From contig JAEILZ010000001.1 of the NCBI GenBank assembly GCA_018873225.1, forward strand, positions 7,502,001 to 7,566,000: 64,000 nt of DNA, given 5' to 3'. Below are positions 34,463 to 45,230 of this stretch, piece by piece (positions within the stretch are counted from its first letter, which is position 1; each line of letters begins with the position of its first letter). Source of the DNA: [Phialemoniopsis] sp. UDSM-2020. Lineage: Eukaryota; Ascomycota; Sordariomycetes; Thyridiales; Thyridiaceae. A program made the position numbers and the translations under genes. The notes under the pieces are model-generated. The model was not told where the DNA came from and made no database searches. It saw only the letters and a list, made by a program, of their open reading frames with translations.

Positions 34463-35639
34463 TCAAGACGCAGCTGCTGCCAAGTCACCCAGGAAGTTCC
34501 AGAGGGCCTTTTGCTTCCACCCCTTCTCCTTCCACCCATTGGCCGCCAGCGGGAAGAAGTCAACCACACCAGCAATACCCATGTCATGGGCGCAGACAAG
34601 AAATACGTTGTCTTGGGCATCTGCCACTTGAGCGTGCCGAATTGTCTGAGCTGCCTGTTCCAGGTCATCTGCCAACACCGGGTCGAAGAACGGCTGGTCC
34701 TCCCTGCGGCCGCGCTTGGCATTGAGTTGCCGGAACGCGGCCCCGCTGGGAGTCTGTCCAGCAGCTTCTTCCGGCGCCGGGAAGAGACGGATACTCTCCG
34801 GAATGGGAAGGCTCGGCGATGGCCGGATCTCACCGCCGTGGTGGCTCAGGTCGCCTCCCATGAAGATGAACGTGTCGGGGTTGCTCGTCGTACGCGCGAG
34901 GCCGGCTAGGTGGCCGACTGAGTGTCCGGGAGTGTCGAGCAGGTAGAACGATCCGTCACCGAAGAAGTCGAGGGCACGGAACGCCCCTGCCTTTGTGAGA
35001 TGGTCTTCTTCGAGGAAGGATGTCTCTCGAACGTTGCGATTCCTGTGAAGCGAAATGGTTACCGGTGCTTCCGCATACAGCCGCGGTTGTAGAAAAGCAG
35101 GCTTACTTGAAGTATTTCTCTTGGATGTGAGACTCTGGGTGGGCCGGGTAGCCAGGAAAGTACGCCTCCATGAACCCGGGCCCAACGATAAGTTCCGTAG
35201 TTGCTGGGAAGGTCGTGATATCGCCGACATGGTCCCAGTGCCAGTGGCTGCTGGTGTTAGAACAGGTCTCGGTTCAATGCAGAAAAGAATGCTTGTACCT
35301 CCAAATGACACTATCAATCTCGCGAGGGTCTACATTGTTATCTTTGAGGATGTCCGCCACTGTCTGCTTCAGCTCTAGACCGACACCAGTTTGCTCTAGC
35401 TGGCTGGCTATCAAGGGTGCCCCTGACTCGACGCTGGCCGGCCCGCCGAGATCGAACAGCACTTTTTTGCCGGAGGAACTCTCAATCAGAAACGACCACG
35501 AGGCCATGGGAGGCAGCTGTTCTAGGCCGTCTACGTCGGGCGTCAGCAGGAAGTTGGTGGGCATGCGGGATAGGCGTAGGGTTGTGTCGATGATAGACAC
35601 CCGGGCGGTCGCGCCTGGCGGGATCGCAAAGGTGTTCAT
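34463..35639 (-). CDS. Metallo-beta-lactamase-fold hydrolase (lactonase-like), 353 aa
   Basis: Exons 35299-35639, 35107-35247 and 34463-35042. The zinc motif HWHWDH (HxHxDH) spans the first splice junction region and is followed by VGDITTFP. Downstream are [14 protein letters not shown], supplying the third His, an Asp in [10 protein letters not shown], and a late CAHD, so the full metal-ligand set seems present. The family includes N-acyl homoserine lactonases and related lactone or ester hydrolases; the substrate cannot be told from sequence. There is no signal peptide, so it is probably cytosolic. The ATG at 35639 ([18 protein letters not shown]) starts directly before the first beta strand. 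Confidence 0.88.
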
Positions 35640-36291
35640 GCTTGGTGAAAGAAATTCAAGGAAATGCCTTCTTGACAATTATTTGATCCAAGTTTTGGTT
35701 CCTGTGACAAGATGTATGAAGGATACACGAGAATTTATAATCGAGGGATGGTGCTTCGGTACTCGGCGCTTCGGCATACGGCATAAGCACCCCGTGCCGA
35801 AGTCCTTAGAAAGGATGATGGCATTCATCACTTGCTGTGTTATACACCTTTGCTCCTTTCTTCTCCCCTCTTCCAAATTATTGTGAAAGTTGGATGCTTG
35901 TAAATCAAATTACCTTGCATGTCTCCCGCTGATGATCTGCCAGCATCACTCGACGCTACGCGGGCAGAACATGTATCAACAGAGAGTGAGCATTCGAAGC
36001 CCGTCAAGCGGGTGTCAGAAAGGTTGGCAGTTTCAGAACAATCTCTACCCAAATTACTACCAACTTCAATGATCAATTCATGCTTAGGTAAGGGGATAAA
36101 TCCTGGGCGATTAGTTAAGAATTGAGGTTCATCGAGATGGAAAACCTTCAACTAATCTGTCACCCGCTTGCCCGTAGAAGTCCTGTACGCCATGTTTCCA
36201 TTCGAGAACTTTGTCGAATACATGCATCAGACTTGAACAAGACGTATATTGGCTCATTCGCTTGACAATACGCAACGACTCAATTCTTGCA
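35640..36291. other. Intergenic with one MITE copy
   Basis: A 650-bp gap that contains a complete inverted-repeat element at 36005-36170. No gene is supported in the remainder. Confidence 0.5.
36005..36170 (-). mobile_element. MITE-like element, copy B (166 bp, complete)
   Basis: The termini CAAGCGGGTGTCAG and CTGTCACCCGCTTG are inverted repeats, flanked by CCCGT on both sides (5-bp target-site duplication). The interior is the reverse complement of the shared core, with CTTAGGTAAGGGGATAAATC. It is inverted relative to copy A. Confidence 0.9.
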
Positions 36292-36870
36292 CTATCCAAA
36301 GAGAAGGAACCGTGTAAGGCCCAGGATGAGTACAGTCCCAATACCGATCCGCCAACTACCTTGCGGATGACCCTTGGTAGATCCACTGTGGACGAGCCCC
36401 GCCCTAAGCTTGTCGTAGTCGATATATTCGCACTTCGCCCAGCTGTCTTCAAGGCGATGAGAGAGAAGGCCAGCTAGAGTCTCGTTCGTCTTCTTCAGCT
36501 CTGCAATCCTGGCCTCTGTGACGTTGCGAATGCATCCTGGCCAGGCCTCTGCCAAGGGGATATCGTATGTGTAACAGAACGTGCGACCACACTCAGATCT
36601 TTTGCTGTTATCTGGGCCGAGGCAGCAAGGCAGGAAGTAATCATAGTCAGACTCGAAACGGTCCATGACCTTGTCGACCCAGCAGACAACAGTCCGATTG
36701 TAATCTGCGGGGATTCGGCCACATGCGTCCGGGAGTAGACGCCATCCGGGTTGAATCTTCAAATTGACAGGTCAATTGGAGGCATGAAGTGAGCAGGAGC
36801 AGGTGTTGGTGCATACGGAAGTATAGTTGTAGGAGGTCTCCCCTTTGGGCGGGTGGAGAATGGCAGTCAT
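36292..36870 (-). CDS. Uncharacterised cysteine-containing protein, 172 aa, hydrophobic C-terminus
   Basis: Exons 36817-36870 and 36292-36756, the intron starting GTATGC and ending GAAG. I do not recognise it. It has cysteines in DACGR, VVCWVD, LPCCLG, SECGRTFCYT, PGCIR and AKCEY, plus NRT, NVT and NET sequons, all suggesting a secretory-pathway protein. The C-terminus IGIGTVLILGLTRFLLFG is hydrophobic and could be a membrane or GPI-type anchor. No N-terminal signal peptide is seen in this model, so the true 5' end may lie further upstream in an unrecognised exon. Confidence 0.55.
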
Positions 36871-37921
36871 TTTGCCTCGTTTTGTATCCTTCGGTATAGT
36901 AGGTCTTCTAGTCCTTCACAGAAAGGGAGAACAAAAAGAAAGATAGTATGGGTTCGCACACTTCTATCTAGGTGCGGAACCGCGACTTAGATAGATGTCG
37001 ACGCACTGACACTCTGTTGGGCTGGCCCTGAACTCGGGCTTGACCAAGGAAAAGCATGCATATGACGTGATATTCAGTCCAGGCGGTCGCCTAGTGTATC
37101 GCTGTAGTTCCCTATAAAGCAAAAATTACCTTATGCGGGATGTGCCAAGACAGCGTTTGTGAGTATGCGGTATGGCCAAATGTGTCAAAAAGGAGCAAGC
37201 CTGCTTGGCAAGCTTGTACGGACAGGGATCTACTAAAAGGACCATCGCCCTCTCTCACTCCACGAACGTACCTCGTTTCGCCGGGTGTCTCTCTATATTC
37301 CTCTGTTCGACTTTCTTGCCAAGGTAATTATCAGGCAACACTAGGCGCGAAACAACATATACTTGAACTAACTCGCTGTCATAGCTACTGAGAACCTAGG
37401 TCAAAGACCGTTGGCTGCTTCATCACTGGCACGAGGGTAGGAACAGAGTGGATCTGCATAGTGTTCAGCTGAAATGTCAGGCTACCTAGCTTCCGCCCCA
37501 GCCGGGGAAATGCTCCGGAGAACTCCCCGCCTCAATCCTCACAGCTTGGAGACACTAAAACCGATGCGGAGAAGCCGCTCGTGCTTTGCGGAGTAGACGC
37601 GAGCAATTCGGCGAAAATGGGTCACGAGGACTCATGTTGATGTAGATTGAGTATCAAGCGAGGACTCGACAGGCAACTGATCTATATGACCTGTCTTAGG
37701 GCAAATTGACTTCCAGGCGTCCCGAAAGGGCTTGGGCCGTCAAGAGGGCAGTTAGCATGCTTGTTAATGACGGCTTCTTGTCCGGCGACACTTTGAAGAG
37801 GACCTTGACACAGCAGTATCAGAGAATGTAGTTCAATACCTCCAATATTAGTCCCTGTCACAGACACAGGGCGTGTTCTTTCCATGTTCTTCTCTCGTCT
37901 CTCTAATGTTCATCCATGCCC
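36871..37921. other. Intergenic, no supported gene
   Basis: 1.05 kb with only short unsupported frames on either strand. No repeat, RNA gene or transposon end was recognised. Confidence 0.4.
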
Positions 37922-39088
37922 TCACATTCCCTGCTCGAGCAGCCACGAGTTCGAAATGACCTTGGTCTGGCTGCCGTCCTTGACTGATGTAATAACGATT
38001 CCTTCCCGGTTTTGTCCCATGAAGCCCGTTCCCTCAGCCTTCAACAACAGCTCCTCCAAGTTACGGGCGAAGTCACGCATCCGTACCCGATCCAGCACAG
38101 GGACGTGCGGGATATCGAGGCGCTTGCAGACCGCTTGCGTCTCTTCAAAAGGCAGCGACTTCTGCTTGTTGATGTCGTAGATCTCAAAGGCGAAGAACCG
38201 GTGCTCGCCCTTCTCGAAGCCCATGCTGTTGGCCATGACCGTACTTCCGCAGAGTTCGCCCATCAAAGCGACATCCCTCATGCCCATGTGCTCGATCTTG
38301 TCGATCAAGCCTTGCTCGTGCGCAATGTCCCAGTACAGGCAACCTTTCTCTTCCGCAATGTCGGCGCTCTGATTGCAGACGCCGATGCGGCCATTCTTCG
38401 CCCAGTGTACTCCTTCCGTGCTTGGTAGGGAATGATTCCATGGCGAGTTTCTGGACAGATGGTAGACAACCATCGAGTACCCGTCCAGCTTCTCGGTGAT
38501 GTAGTACGGTATGTCCAGCTTGTCGGGGTCGAATAGGGACGGCCTGTTCTGCGCTCTGTCATAGCCGGGTAGTGGAAAGAAGTCTGGGGGCACGCCGAGT
38601 GTTCCTTTGACCGTGTGGACTGGCAGCACCCATTTGGTGACACCGAGTATGCCCTCGAAGCTGAGTTCCATCGCCTGCTTCGTGCCCTCTTCCTTGCCAT
38701 GTTTCTCTTGCAACGTCTCCAGCTTCTTCTTAATCTCGGGGAATTGACCGAGGCCGAACAGCATGCCCTGCGACATGACGCCGTAGGCGCTGTAGGACCG
38801 GACATGGTAGCCCTTTTGGCCAAAGACATCCTGCTCGAAATCCTGGTGGAGCTCCCAGATGCGGCCGTCGGAAGCGGGGATGAAGCTGTCAATCTCGAAG
38901 AACACTACCAGGTCGCCCACGTTGTGCCCTTGGCCCGTGTGCTCCACGACGGACCATCCGTCGACAAAGATCTGTTCGAAGCGGGTGCGAGCGATTCGGG
39001 ACTTGTTCGAGATGTAGCGAAGGGAGACCAGCTTGCGAACAGTCGGTGCGCTGTGAGCGTCCCTTGCCGCATCCATTGTTTGTGACAT
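37922..39088 (-). CDS. RNA ligase, DraRnl/Rnl5-like, 388 aa
   Basis: Single exon. The N-terminal part (about 17-75) resembles the OB-fold-like domain of DraRnl-type ligases: RKLVSLRYIS, DGWSVVEHTGQ, then GDLVVFFEIDSFIP. The nucleotidyltransferase domain has ITEKLDG (motif I; K200 would be adenylylated), GELCG (about 277-281), FFAFEIYDI (motif IIIa, 298-306), REGIVITSV (motif IV, 361-369) and TKVIS (motif V, with K376). The family uses ATP to seal 3'-OH/5'-phosphate nicks in RNA. The biological substrate in fungi is unknown to me. The frame stays open upstream to an ATG at 39322; ATG 39088 matches the family length better, but a longer targeted form is possible. Confidence 0.85.
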   Translation of the reverse strand: MSQTMDAARDAHSAPTVRKLVSLRYISNKSRIARTRFEQIFVDGWSVVEHTGQGHNVGDLVVFFEIDSFIPASDGRIWELHQDFEQDVFGQKGYHVRSYSAYGVMSQGMLFGLGQFPEIKKKLETLQEKHGKEEGTKQAMELSFEGILGVTKWVLPVHTVKGTLGVPPDFFPLPGYDRAQNRPSLFDPDKLDIPYYITEKLDGYSMVVYHLSRNSPWNHSLPSTEGVHWAKNGRIGVCNQSADIAEEKGCLYWDIAHEQGLIDKIEHMGMRDVALMGELCGSTVMANSMGFEKGEHRFFAFEIYDINKQKSLPFEETQAVCKRLDIPHVPVLDRVRMRDFARNLEELLLKAEGTGFMGQNREGIVITSVKDGSQTKVISNSWLLEQGM

Positions 39089-39866
39089 GATGCAAGGTTT
39101 GCAAGCTGACCTGGACTTCGGTTCGATCAAGTAGCTGAAGTGCTGGGAGTGGGTGGTTGTAGAGGCAATGCTTTGCGTCTTCTGGAGGAAATGACATTTG
39201 GGTGCGAGGTGTTCTGAGTAATAAATGGGGGCAAGCACGAAGGACGTTCGCCGCCTGTCTGGTGTCGCGTCGTTTGAGATGAAGTGATTTCTGAAGTGAA
39301 TGTCAACAACGCCTGACCCCATCAACCACCATATCAGACCATTCTGAGGGAGTGGTCACTCACCATTCTTTTTTTCTTTTATCTTATTTCTTTTTTCGCT
39401 TTCTTTTATGTTCTTCTTTCTTTCTTTTCCTTCTTCTTCTTCTTCTTGTTCTTCTTTTCCTTTTTCTTTCTTTTTTCTTTCTTTTTTCTTTCTTTTTCTT
39501 TCTTTTTCTTTCATTTTCCTTTTCTTTTTCTTTCTTTTTTCTTTTCTTTTTCTTTCTTTTTTCTTTTCTTTTTCCTTTCCAAAAATCCCAGCCAACTATT
39601 CCACAATCTACGAAGTGATGATTAATGAAGACCAATCTGCTTAGATGAATGGTTCCTTCTCACAACCTTCCCAATGCATCACTTTTGTTTCCAAGTTGAT
39701 AGATATATCTATTAGATTTCAAGATTGCGTATATGCCAAAACGACCATGTCTTAATCTAAACGCTCTAGATACGATGAAAAGGTGTCCTTTCATGCCTGC
39801 CCTGAATGAAATTGTTCTGATGAGTATCTACAACATAAACAAAAAAAACCTTCATCCACAACAAAC
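39089..39866. other. Intergenic between RNA ligase and aminopeptidase genes
   Basis: Holds the polypyrimidine tract and, on the minus strand, the open N-terminal extension of the RNA ligase frame. No separate gene is supported; Lys/Glu-rich frames opposite the tract are compositional. Confidence 0.5.
39366..39580. repeat. Long polypyrimidine tract (plus strand)
   Basis: About 215 bp of nearly uninterrupted C/T, mostly CTTT and CTTTTT units, with only a few purines. It lies 280 bp upstream of the RNA ligase ATG, or 44 bp upstream of the alternative start at 39322. The opposite strand is polypurine, and such tracts can form triplexes. Confidence 0.9.
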
Positions 39867-41533
39867 CTAAAGAGCAAGCCGATGGCCATGAAACTTGGTG
39901 CTTGCTGTATAGGCCTCCGTGCTTACCGCATCTGTTCTCTTGGGGAACCCTTTGAAGGACAAGGCATACGTAGCAACAGAGTGCGCCACAAGCTACACAA
40001 ACACATTAGCAAACGCGATACTCCGAGACAATGGGCTCTCGCTCACCTTCGTATTGACCTCCCAGGCAGTCAAATTGACGTTAGAAACGTCATCACAGAG
40101 GGCGTGATAGCACTTGTCGTACCATTCGCCTGCCACGCCTCCAAACATCTCAACCTCCTTCTTGGTCTTGATGCCCTCGGCTCCAGTGGCGATACCGCCA
40201 CCGGGGATGCCATGCTTGATGAAGCCGTCGTAGTCACTGCGGCCGTCAAAGGGTATGAAGGTGTAGTTGAGCCCGTGCGACTTGTACCAGTCGACGTAGA
40301 GGTCCCTCAGCTCCTGCGAGCCGACCGGGTTCAGGTCGTTGCGCGCGTCGTAGATCTGGTAGGCGAAGTTGGGGCTGCCCATCATGTCGTAGTCCATAAA
40401 CAGGCGGATCTTGCGGTTCTCCTCGGGCGTCAGCACCGAGACGTAGTAGTCGGACCCGAGGAGCCCTTCCTCCTCGCCCGCCCACCACGCGAAGCGCACG
40501 CAGTTGTTGACGCGGAAGTGCGCCAGCTGCTTGGCGACCTCGAGCACCGTCAGGCTGCCCGAGCCGTCGTCGTTGATGCCCGGCCCCGCGGCGACGCTGT
40601 CGCTGTGCCCGCCGAGCATGACGCAGTTCTCCGGATCGCCCTCGACCGTCTGCGCGATGATGTTGTCGGTCAGGATGGTCTTGATCTCGGCGTCGATGTA
40701 GGCGATGGCGTCGACGGCCTTGCCGCGCTTGATGTCGCGCAGGATGGGCTCGGCCTCCTTGCCCGAGATGCCAAAGGTGGCCACGTGGTCCGGCGACGGC
40801 GTGCCCAGGGTGCCCGAGACGGCGTCGTCCTCGTAGTTGTAGACGACGGCGGCCTTGGCGCCGGCCTGGCCGGCCAGCAGGGACTTGGTGCCGAAGGGGC
40901 AGGTGCCGCGGCGGACGAAGGCGATGTTGCCCTTGACGCTGGCGGGGTAGTCGGCCTTGTCGCAGCCGTCCTTCTCGACAAAGACGAGGTCGCCGTGGAC
41001 GGGCTCCTTATCCTTGGTAGGAGGGGTCAGTCCCATCGGGGCGGCAGAGTGGGACACGTGCGCGCCGAGGATGAGGCGCGACTCGAAGACATTGCCCGAG
41101 ACGGCCGGGAATGACTGGTTCGACAGGGTGTAGTAGTCGCCCAGCTCGGCAAGCTCCGAATAGATGTACGACAGGGTGCCGAGATGGCCTGCATACGGCA
41201 AGTCGCAGGTCAGCACTGCTGGTGTACATCACGATGGTCACACAATCGAACGTCCAATGACTCACCATTGCTGCCGATCACCCGCGTCGGGTGGTTGTAT
41301 TCTTCCTCTCCCAGCTTCGCAATTTCATACAGCTTCTTGGCCCGCGTGAGCAGGTTGTCCACGGAGATGCGCGCCTGCAAAGCCTCGCTGTCGATGAGCG
41401 GCTTCTTCCCTGCGACATCGGCGTTGCCGAGCGGCGCCTGCTCCAGAGCTTCTGGCTGGAAGCGCACGGCATTGGCGCCAGCCAGGAAGGCAAGAACGGA
41501 CAGAGCCGACTGCCTCGATAGGATTGCCATCAT
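39867..41533 (-). CDS. Secreted M28 zinc aminopeptidase with PA domain, 511 aa
   Basis: Exons 41266-41533, 40047-41188 and 39867-39992. The N-terminus MMAILSRQSALSVLAFLAGA is a signal peptide. A protease-associated (PA) insert has VKGNIAFVRRGTCPFGTKSLLAGQAGA. The metal site is GGHSDSVAAGPGINDDGSG (His and Asp), WAGEEEGLLGSDYY (catalytic and ligand Glu), DYDMMGSP (Asp) and CYHALCDDVSN (His). These features define the fungal leucine aminopeptidase/LAP2 branch of M28, which trims N-terminal residues from extracellular peptides. The third exon adds VATYALSFKGFPKR, the usual family end; without splicing the frame would stop in the intron. Confidence 0.93.
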
Positions 41534-42093
41534 GTATCGTGGCAGCGGAATCAGGGTATGTTACGGAAACAACTGGAAACTACGAGATATGAAGGGCCGG
41601 AGGAATGGAGACGAGCTTGGTGTGTTGACATTCCGTGATGCCAAGCCGGGATGACGCTAAGCCACACGCGATCGCGGCTTATGTAATTAGCCGGAGTCGG
41701 TATGCATTAAAGCCCTGCAGGGGTCATCTGCGTGCTTCTTCACCATACCCCACGTGGCTGGGAAAAGAGAGGCTACGGAGTAGGTAGATGTGAACGGGAG
41801 GAATCGAGAGGGACAACGGCTGGGGATTTCCCACACAGTATAGGTACGGCAGTCGAAGTCGGCTTTTATGAAATGCTAATGTTATGCTGTGTCTAACAAC
41901 CCGCGTCCCTACGGAGAGGTGCAGGGTTAGCCCGAGACCCTTCTCTGGCACGGCGATAGGACATTGGGCGTGTGAGACAATGCGAATGCAATTATTTCTA
42001 TTCCCAGATTGCCGATTATGAGTTCAGTGCTAATAGATCGACGTCTACCTCCCAAGGCTCATCTATTTGATCTGACCATCTTGACTCGGTCAT
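41534..42093. other. Intergenic gap
   Basis: 560 bp containing the aminopeptidase promoter and the 3' region of the oxidoreductase gene. No gene or repeat is supported. Confidence 0.4.
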
Positions 42094-43319
42094 CTAATCA
42101 ATCTGGACTGCAATCTTTCCAACGTGCTTTCGGTCCCACTGCGAGCAGCTTTGTTAGCATCGCACCTAGATTTGGGGGAAAGGAGAGGAGATCTCACCAT
42201 ATATTTGTAAGCATCAAGCGTCTCCTCGAGCTTGAAGACCCTCTCGTCCAGGTGAGGGTGAATGTCATTCGTCTCAATGGCGGCCACCATGTCCTGCATC
42301 AGCTCCCGCGAGCCGACGTACACGCCGCGGATGATGCAGATGCTGCTCAGGGCGGCGAGTGTGCTCGGCTGGTCCTCGGCCTTCATGCCGCCGATGAAGC
42401 CGATGACGCTAATGATGCCCTCGAACTTGATCGCCTTTAGGCTCTGGCCCATCGTGTTGGGACCGCCGACCTCGATGATGTAGTCGAGGCCGGCCTTGTC
42501 GCGGGTGAGGTCACGGGCCGTCTGGCCCCAGTTGGCGTCCTCCTTGTAGTTGATGACGTGGTCGGCGCCGAGCTTCTTGAGCAACTCCATCTTGTCTGCA
42601 GAAGACGTGGTCGCGATGACCGTCGCGCCGGCCGCCTTGGCAAACTGAGGGGTACAGTGTGAGCAGGCGATCGATATCACCAGAAACGGGGGTTGAAGTT
42701 GGCAAATACTCACCTGCAGCGCAAAGAGGCTGACACCGCCAGTGCCTTGAACGAGGACGCTCTGGCCAGGCTTGATCGGCCGCAGTCCGTACAGAGCATT
42801 CCAGCTGGTCACACCCGCGCACGTCAAGCTACTGGCCTCGAGCCAATTGAGGTTGCTCGGCGCTCTGACGAGGCCATTCTCGTTCCACGCGCCGTACTCA
42901 CGTAGCGTACCGTCCACGACGCCTCCGACACCGGTATGAGTCGCGGCGATGTCGACGCCGCCGAATTGATGGCCCTGGTTGAAGAGCGTGACGACCTTGT
43001 CGCCCTTCTTCCACTTGGTCACCTTGGGACCGACATCGACTACCTCGCCCGCTCCATCGGACCCGGGGACGACGGGGAGCTTGTCCGGGAAAGGGTATTT
43101 GCCCTGCACCGGTATTAGTATATGACTGAGCGAACACGCGTGTTTGATTCAATGACATTGACTTACATTGGGGATGAGTAGGTCACGGTAATTGAGTGAG
43201 GCGCCGTGAAGCTTGACGAGCACATCGAGTTCTCCGAGTTTCGGAGTCTCGGCGGCTTCCTCGAACTTGAGATTGTCAAAGCCGCCCTTGCCCTTGGTCG
43301 TGATCACCCACTGCTTCAT
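42094..43319 (-). CDS. MDR-superfamily alcohol dehydrogenase/quinone oxidoreductase-like, 344 aa
   Basis: Exons 43167-43319, 42714-43103, 42198-42644 and 42094-42138. A GroES-like N-domain has ASLNYRDLLIPNGKYPFP and VVPGSDGAGEVVDVGPKVTKWKKGDKV. The Rossmann domain has SVLVQGTGGVSLFALQFAKAAGA, the Gly-rich cofactor loop, followed by ADHVINYKED. The structural and catalytic zinc cysteines are not seen, and the sequence fits the zinc-independent, NADP(H)-using branch. The substrate is unknown. A 15-codon terminal exon (WDRKHVGKIAVQID) restores the usual family C-terminus. Confidence 0.9.
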
Positions 43320-44204
43320 GTTGATATAAGGGGCAAGAATTGATCTATACAGTGAGGTTTGGGATGGAATCTAATTCAGCCGATCTTTGGTTCTATGCCA
43401 AGGGTCGCGATTTTGGAGCGCCAATCACAAGCTGTGAGGACTGTCGTGAATGGCAGAAGGGGGTAGAGTGAAAGACAAGAGGTCAATTGCGAACTGGCTG
43501 AGGGGTAATGTAATTTGTCAGGATGCTGAGTCACCTGTTTGTTATGTGTGTCTGTGTGTGGTTGTGTACTGGAAGTAAGTATGAGAAATGAATGATTCCG
43601 GCGATTGACCCTTTCATCCTCGGCACTTGCATGTCGTATCGATGATGTAGGGCGACTCCATAAAAATCAAAGATACAAGTACCTGAATAGGTATGCTAAA
43701 TGCGTGGCAGTTGTTGTCAATGCCCCTTAGCCGCGCCCGCCCCTCCCGCAATTGCCCCAAATGCGGGCCGTGATTACTAAACATGCCACCGAATGCGTGG
43801 CGCCGGAGGATTCAATTTCCCCCGTTGCAACTCTATTTCAACATGGACTTGGACGGGCTGACGGGCTGACGGGCCTTACGTTGTGAAAGGCTGAAGTATC
43901 TGATGAGTGCAGATGCAAGGTAATGTACTCACGCTTCCAACGCTGATAGGGGTTCTCATGGTGATCCCGCAGCACAAGTGCGTATGAAGGCATCACGGTC
44001 GTTCTCAGGATATGAGGCATATGTCGCTAGTTGCTGGCCTGATAATGCTAATACTTCGTGTGCGCATCGAAAATGTCAGACCACGTGCAGTTTTAGTTGT
44101 CTACCTCACTCAACGAAACATTGTCGTCCATTTCAAAAGTGCTCGTTAGACGAGACGATTAAGGTTGTTTGTCGTGTAAAAGATAATATGCTTGACAGAC
44201 TCTT

Positions 44205-44386
44205 AAAAGAGTAAAGCAAGGAAAAGAAAGTTAGGGAGAAAAGAAGAAAAAAGAGGAAAGAAGAAAAAAAAGCAGAGAAGAAACAAAAAGGGCAGAGAAG
44301 AGAGAAGAGCAGAGAAGAACAAAGAGCAAAGAAGAAGTAAGGGGAGAAACAAATAAAAAGAAGAAAAAGAAGAGAAAGGGGAAAAA
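44205..44386. repeat. Polypurine tract (plus strand)
   Basis: About 180 bp composed almost only of A and G, with GAAGAA, GCAGAGAAG and AAAGAGCAAAG units. It is a low-complexity sequence with no coding role. Confidence 0.85.
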
Positions 44387-45122
44387 TTCGGAGGCCAGTC
44401 TGTTTGTGCGCTTCGGTGGAAAGGATTCAAAAACCGAGTCTCAACTCGATAGATTTATCAATCGACCTGGTCGATTGCGACGATAGCCAACCCTGCACTT
44501 TGCAACATCGAAAACCTAGTGTTTGTGCGCGCAAGCGTTGTCCTTTTGAAGGGAATCGCCAGGGATATCAAATATGCCAAAAGAACAAGAGAGGGTCACC
44601 TTAATTTCTGTTGACCCATTGAGAGGTAGGCGACTGTCGATCACCAGTGGCTCTTAGACGAGCACGGAAATGATCAGTGAGGTGGACCTCAACCAACGCA
44701 TCGGATCCGGGTGCATGCGTGCAGGATGCAAAAGTACAACGCTTCCGTCCCTGAGGATCCATGTACTCCATTCCTGTCAGCCCAACATCGTGGCCAGGAC
44801 CGTTGTATGCAAATCTTGTCCCTGTCTCTACTAGCAGTACGCAGATGGGATCCCCGCCCTCCCGCACGAGGCGAACGAAGTCAGTAATTATTACCTCTTT
44901 CTAGAATAGATGATTTCTGAATTGGCTCAAGTGGAGCTTCCACCCATGCTTCTCAGCTCTACCTCTCCGCATGCCGTAGCCCAATCTGGTGATGGACACT
45001 TGCGAAGGAATCGGACAGATGCAGGTTCAGCTGGCTTTCTTTCATCTCGCTTCCATTACCAGCACATCCCTGGCAGTTATCTTCAATGAGGAATCTTTGC
45101 CTTGGCCGAGATATGGCGGGTG

Positions 45123-45130
45123 TATATAAA
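45123..45130 (+). promoter_or_regulatory. TATA box of the secreted Ser/Thr-rich protein gene
   Basis: TATATAAA about 100 bp upstream of the ATG at 45231, followed by a pyrimidine-containing leader. Confidence 0.55.
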
Positions 45131-45230
45131 AGCTGCATTCCAGTCCGTCCGTCCGTATCGTCCTGAACTTTGACAGCTAGACTCAACCACTTTGTTCTAC
45201 TCGATTCCCCTTGGGATTCATAAAACAGCC

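Larger units (their letters stand above)
43320..45230. other. Large intergenic region
   Basis: 1.9 kb. It contains a polypurine tract at about 44205-44386 and the promoter of the Ser/Thr-rich secreted protein. An 88-codon frame on the minus strand at 44601-44867 lacks an ATG at its 5' end and is not called. There is a short GACGGGCTGACGGGCTGACGGG repeat at about 43852-43873. Confidence 0.5.

Noticed and set aside
39882..41114. 410-codon plus-strand frame opposite the aminopeptidase
   Set aside because: Shadow of a GC-rich coding region; low-complexity Val/Asp/Ala composition and no motifs.
44601..44867. 88-codon minus-strand frame with protein-like composition
   Set aside because: Starts with a non-ATG codon, has no splice partner and no recognisable domain.
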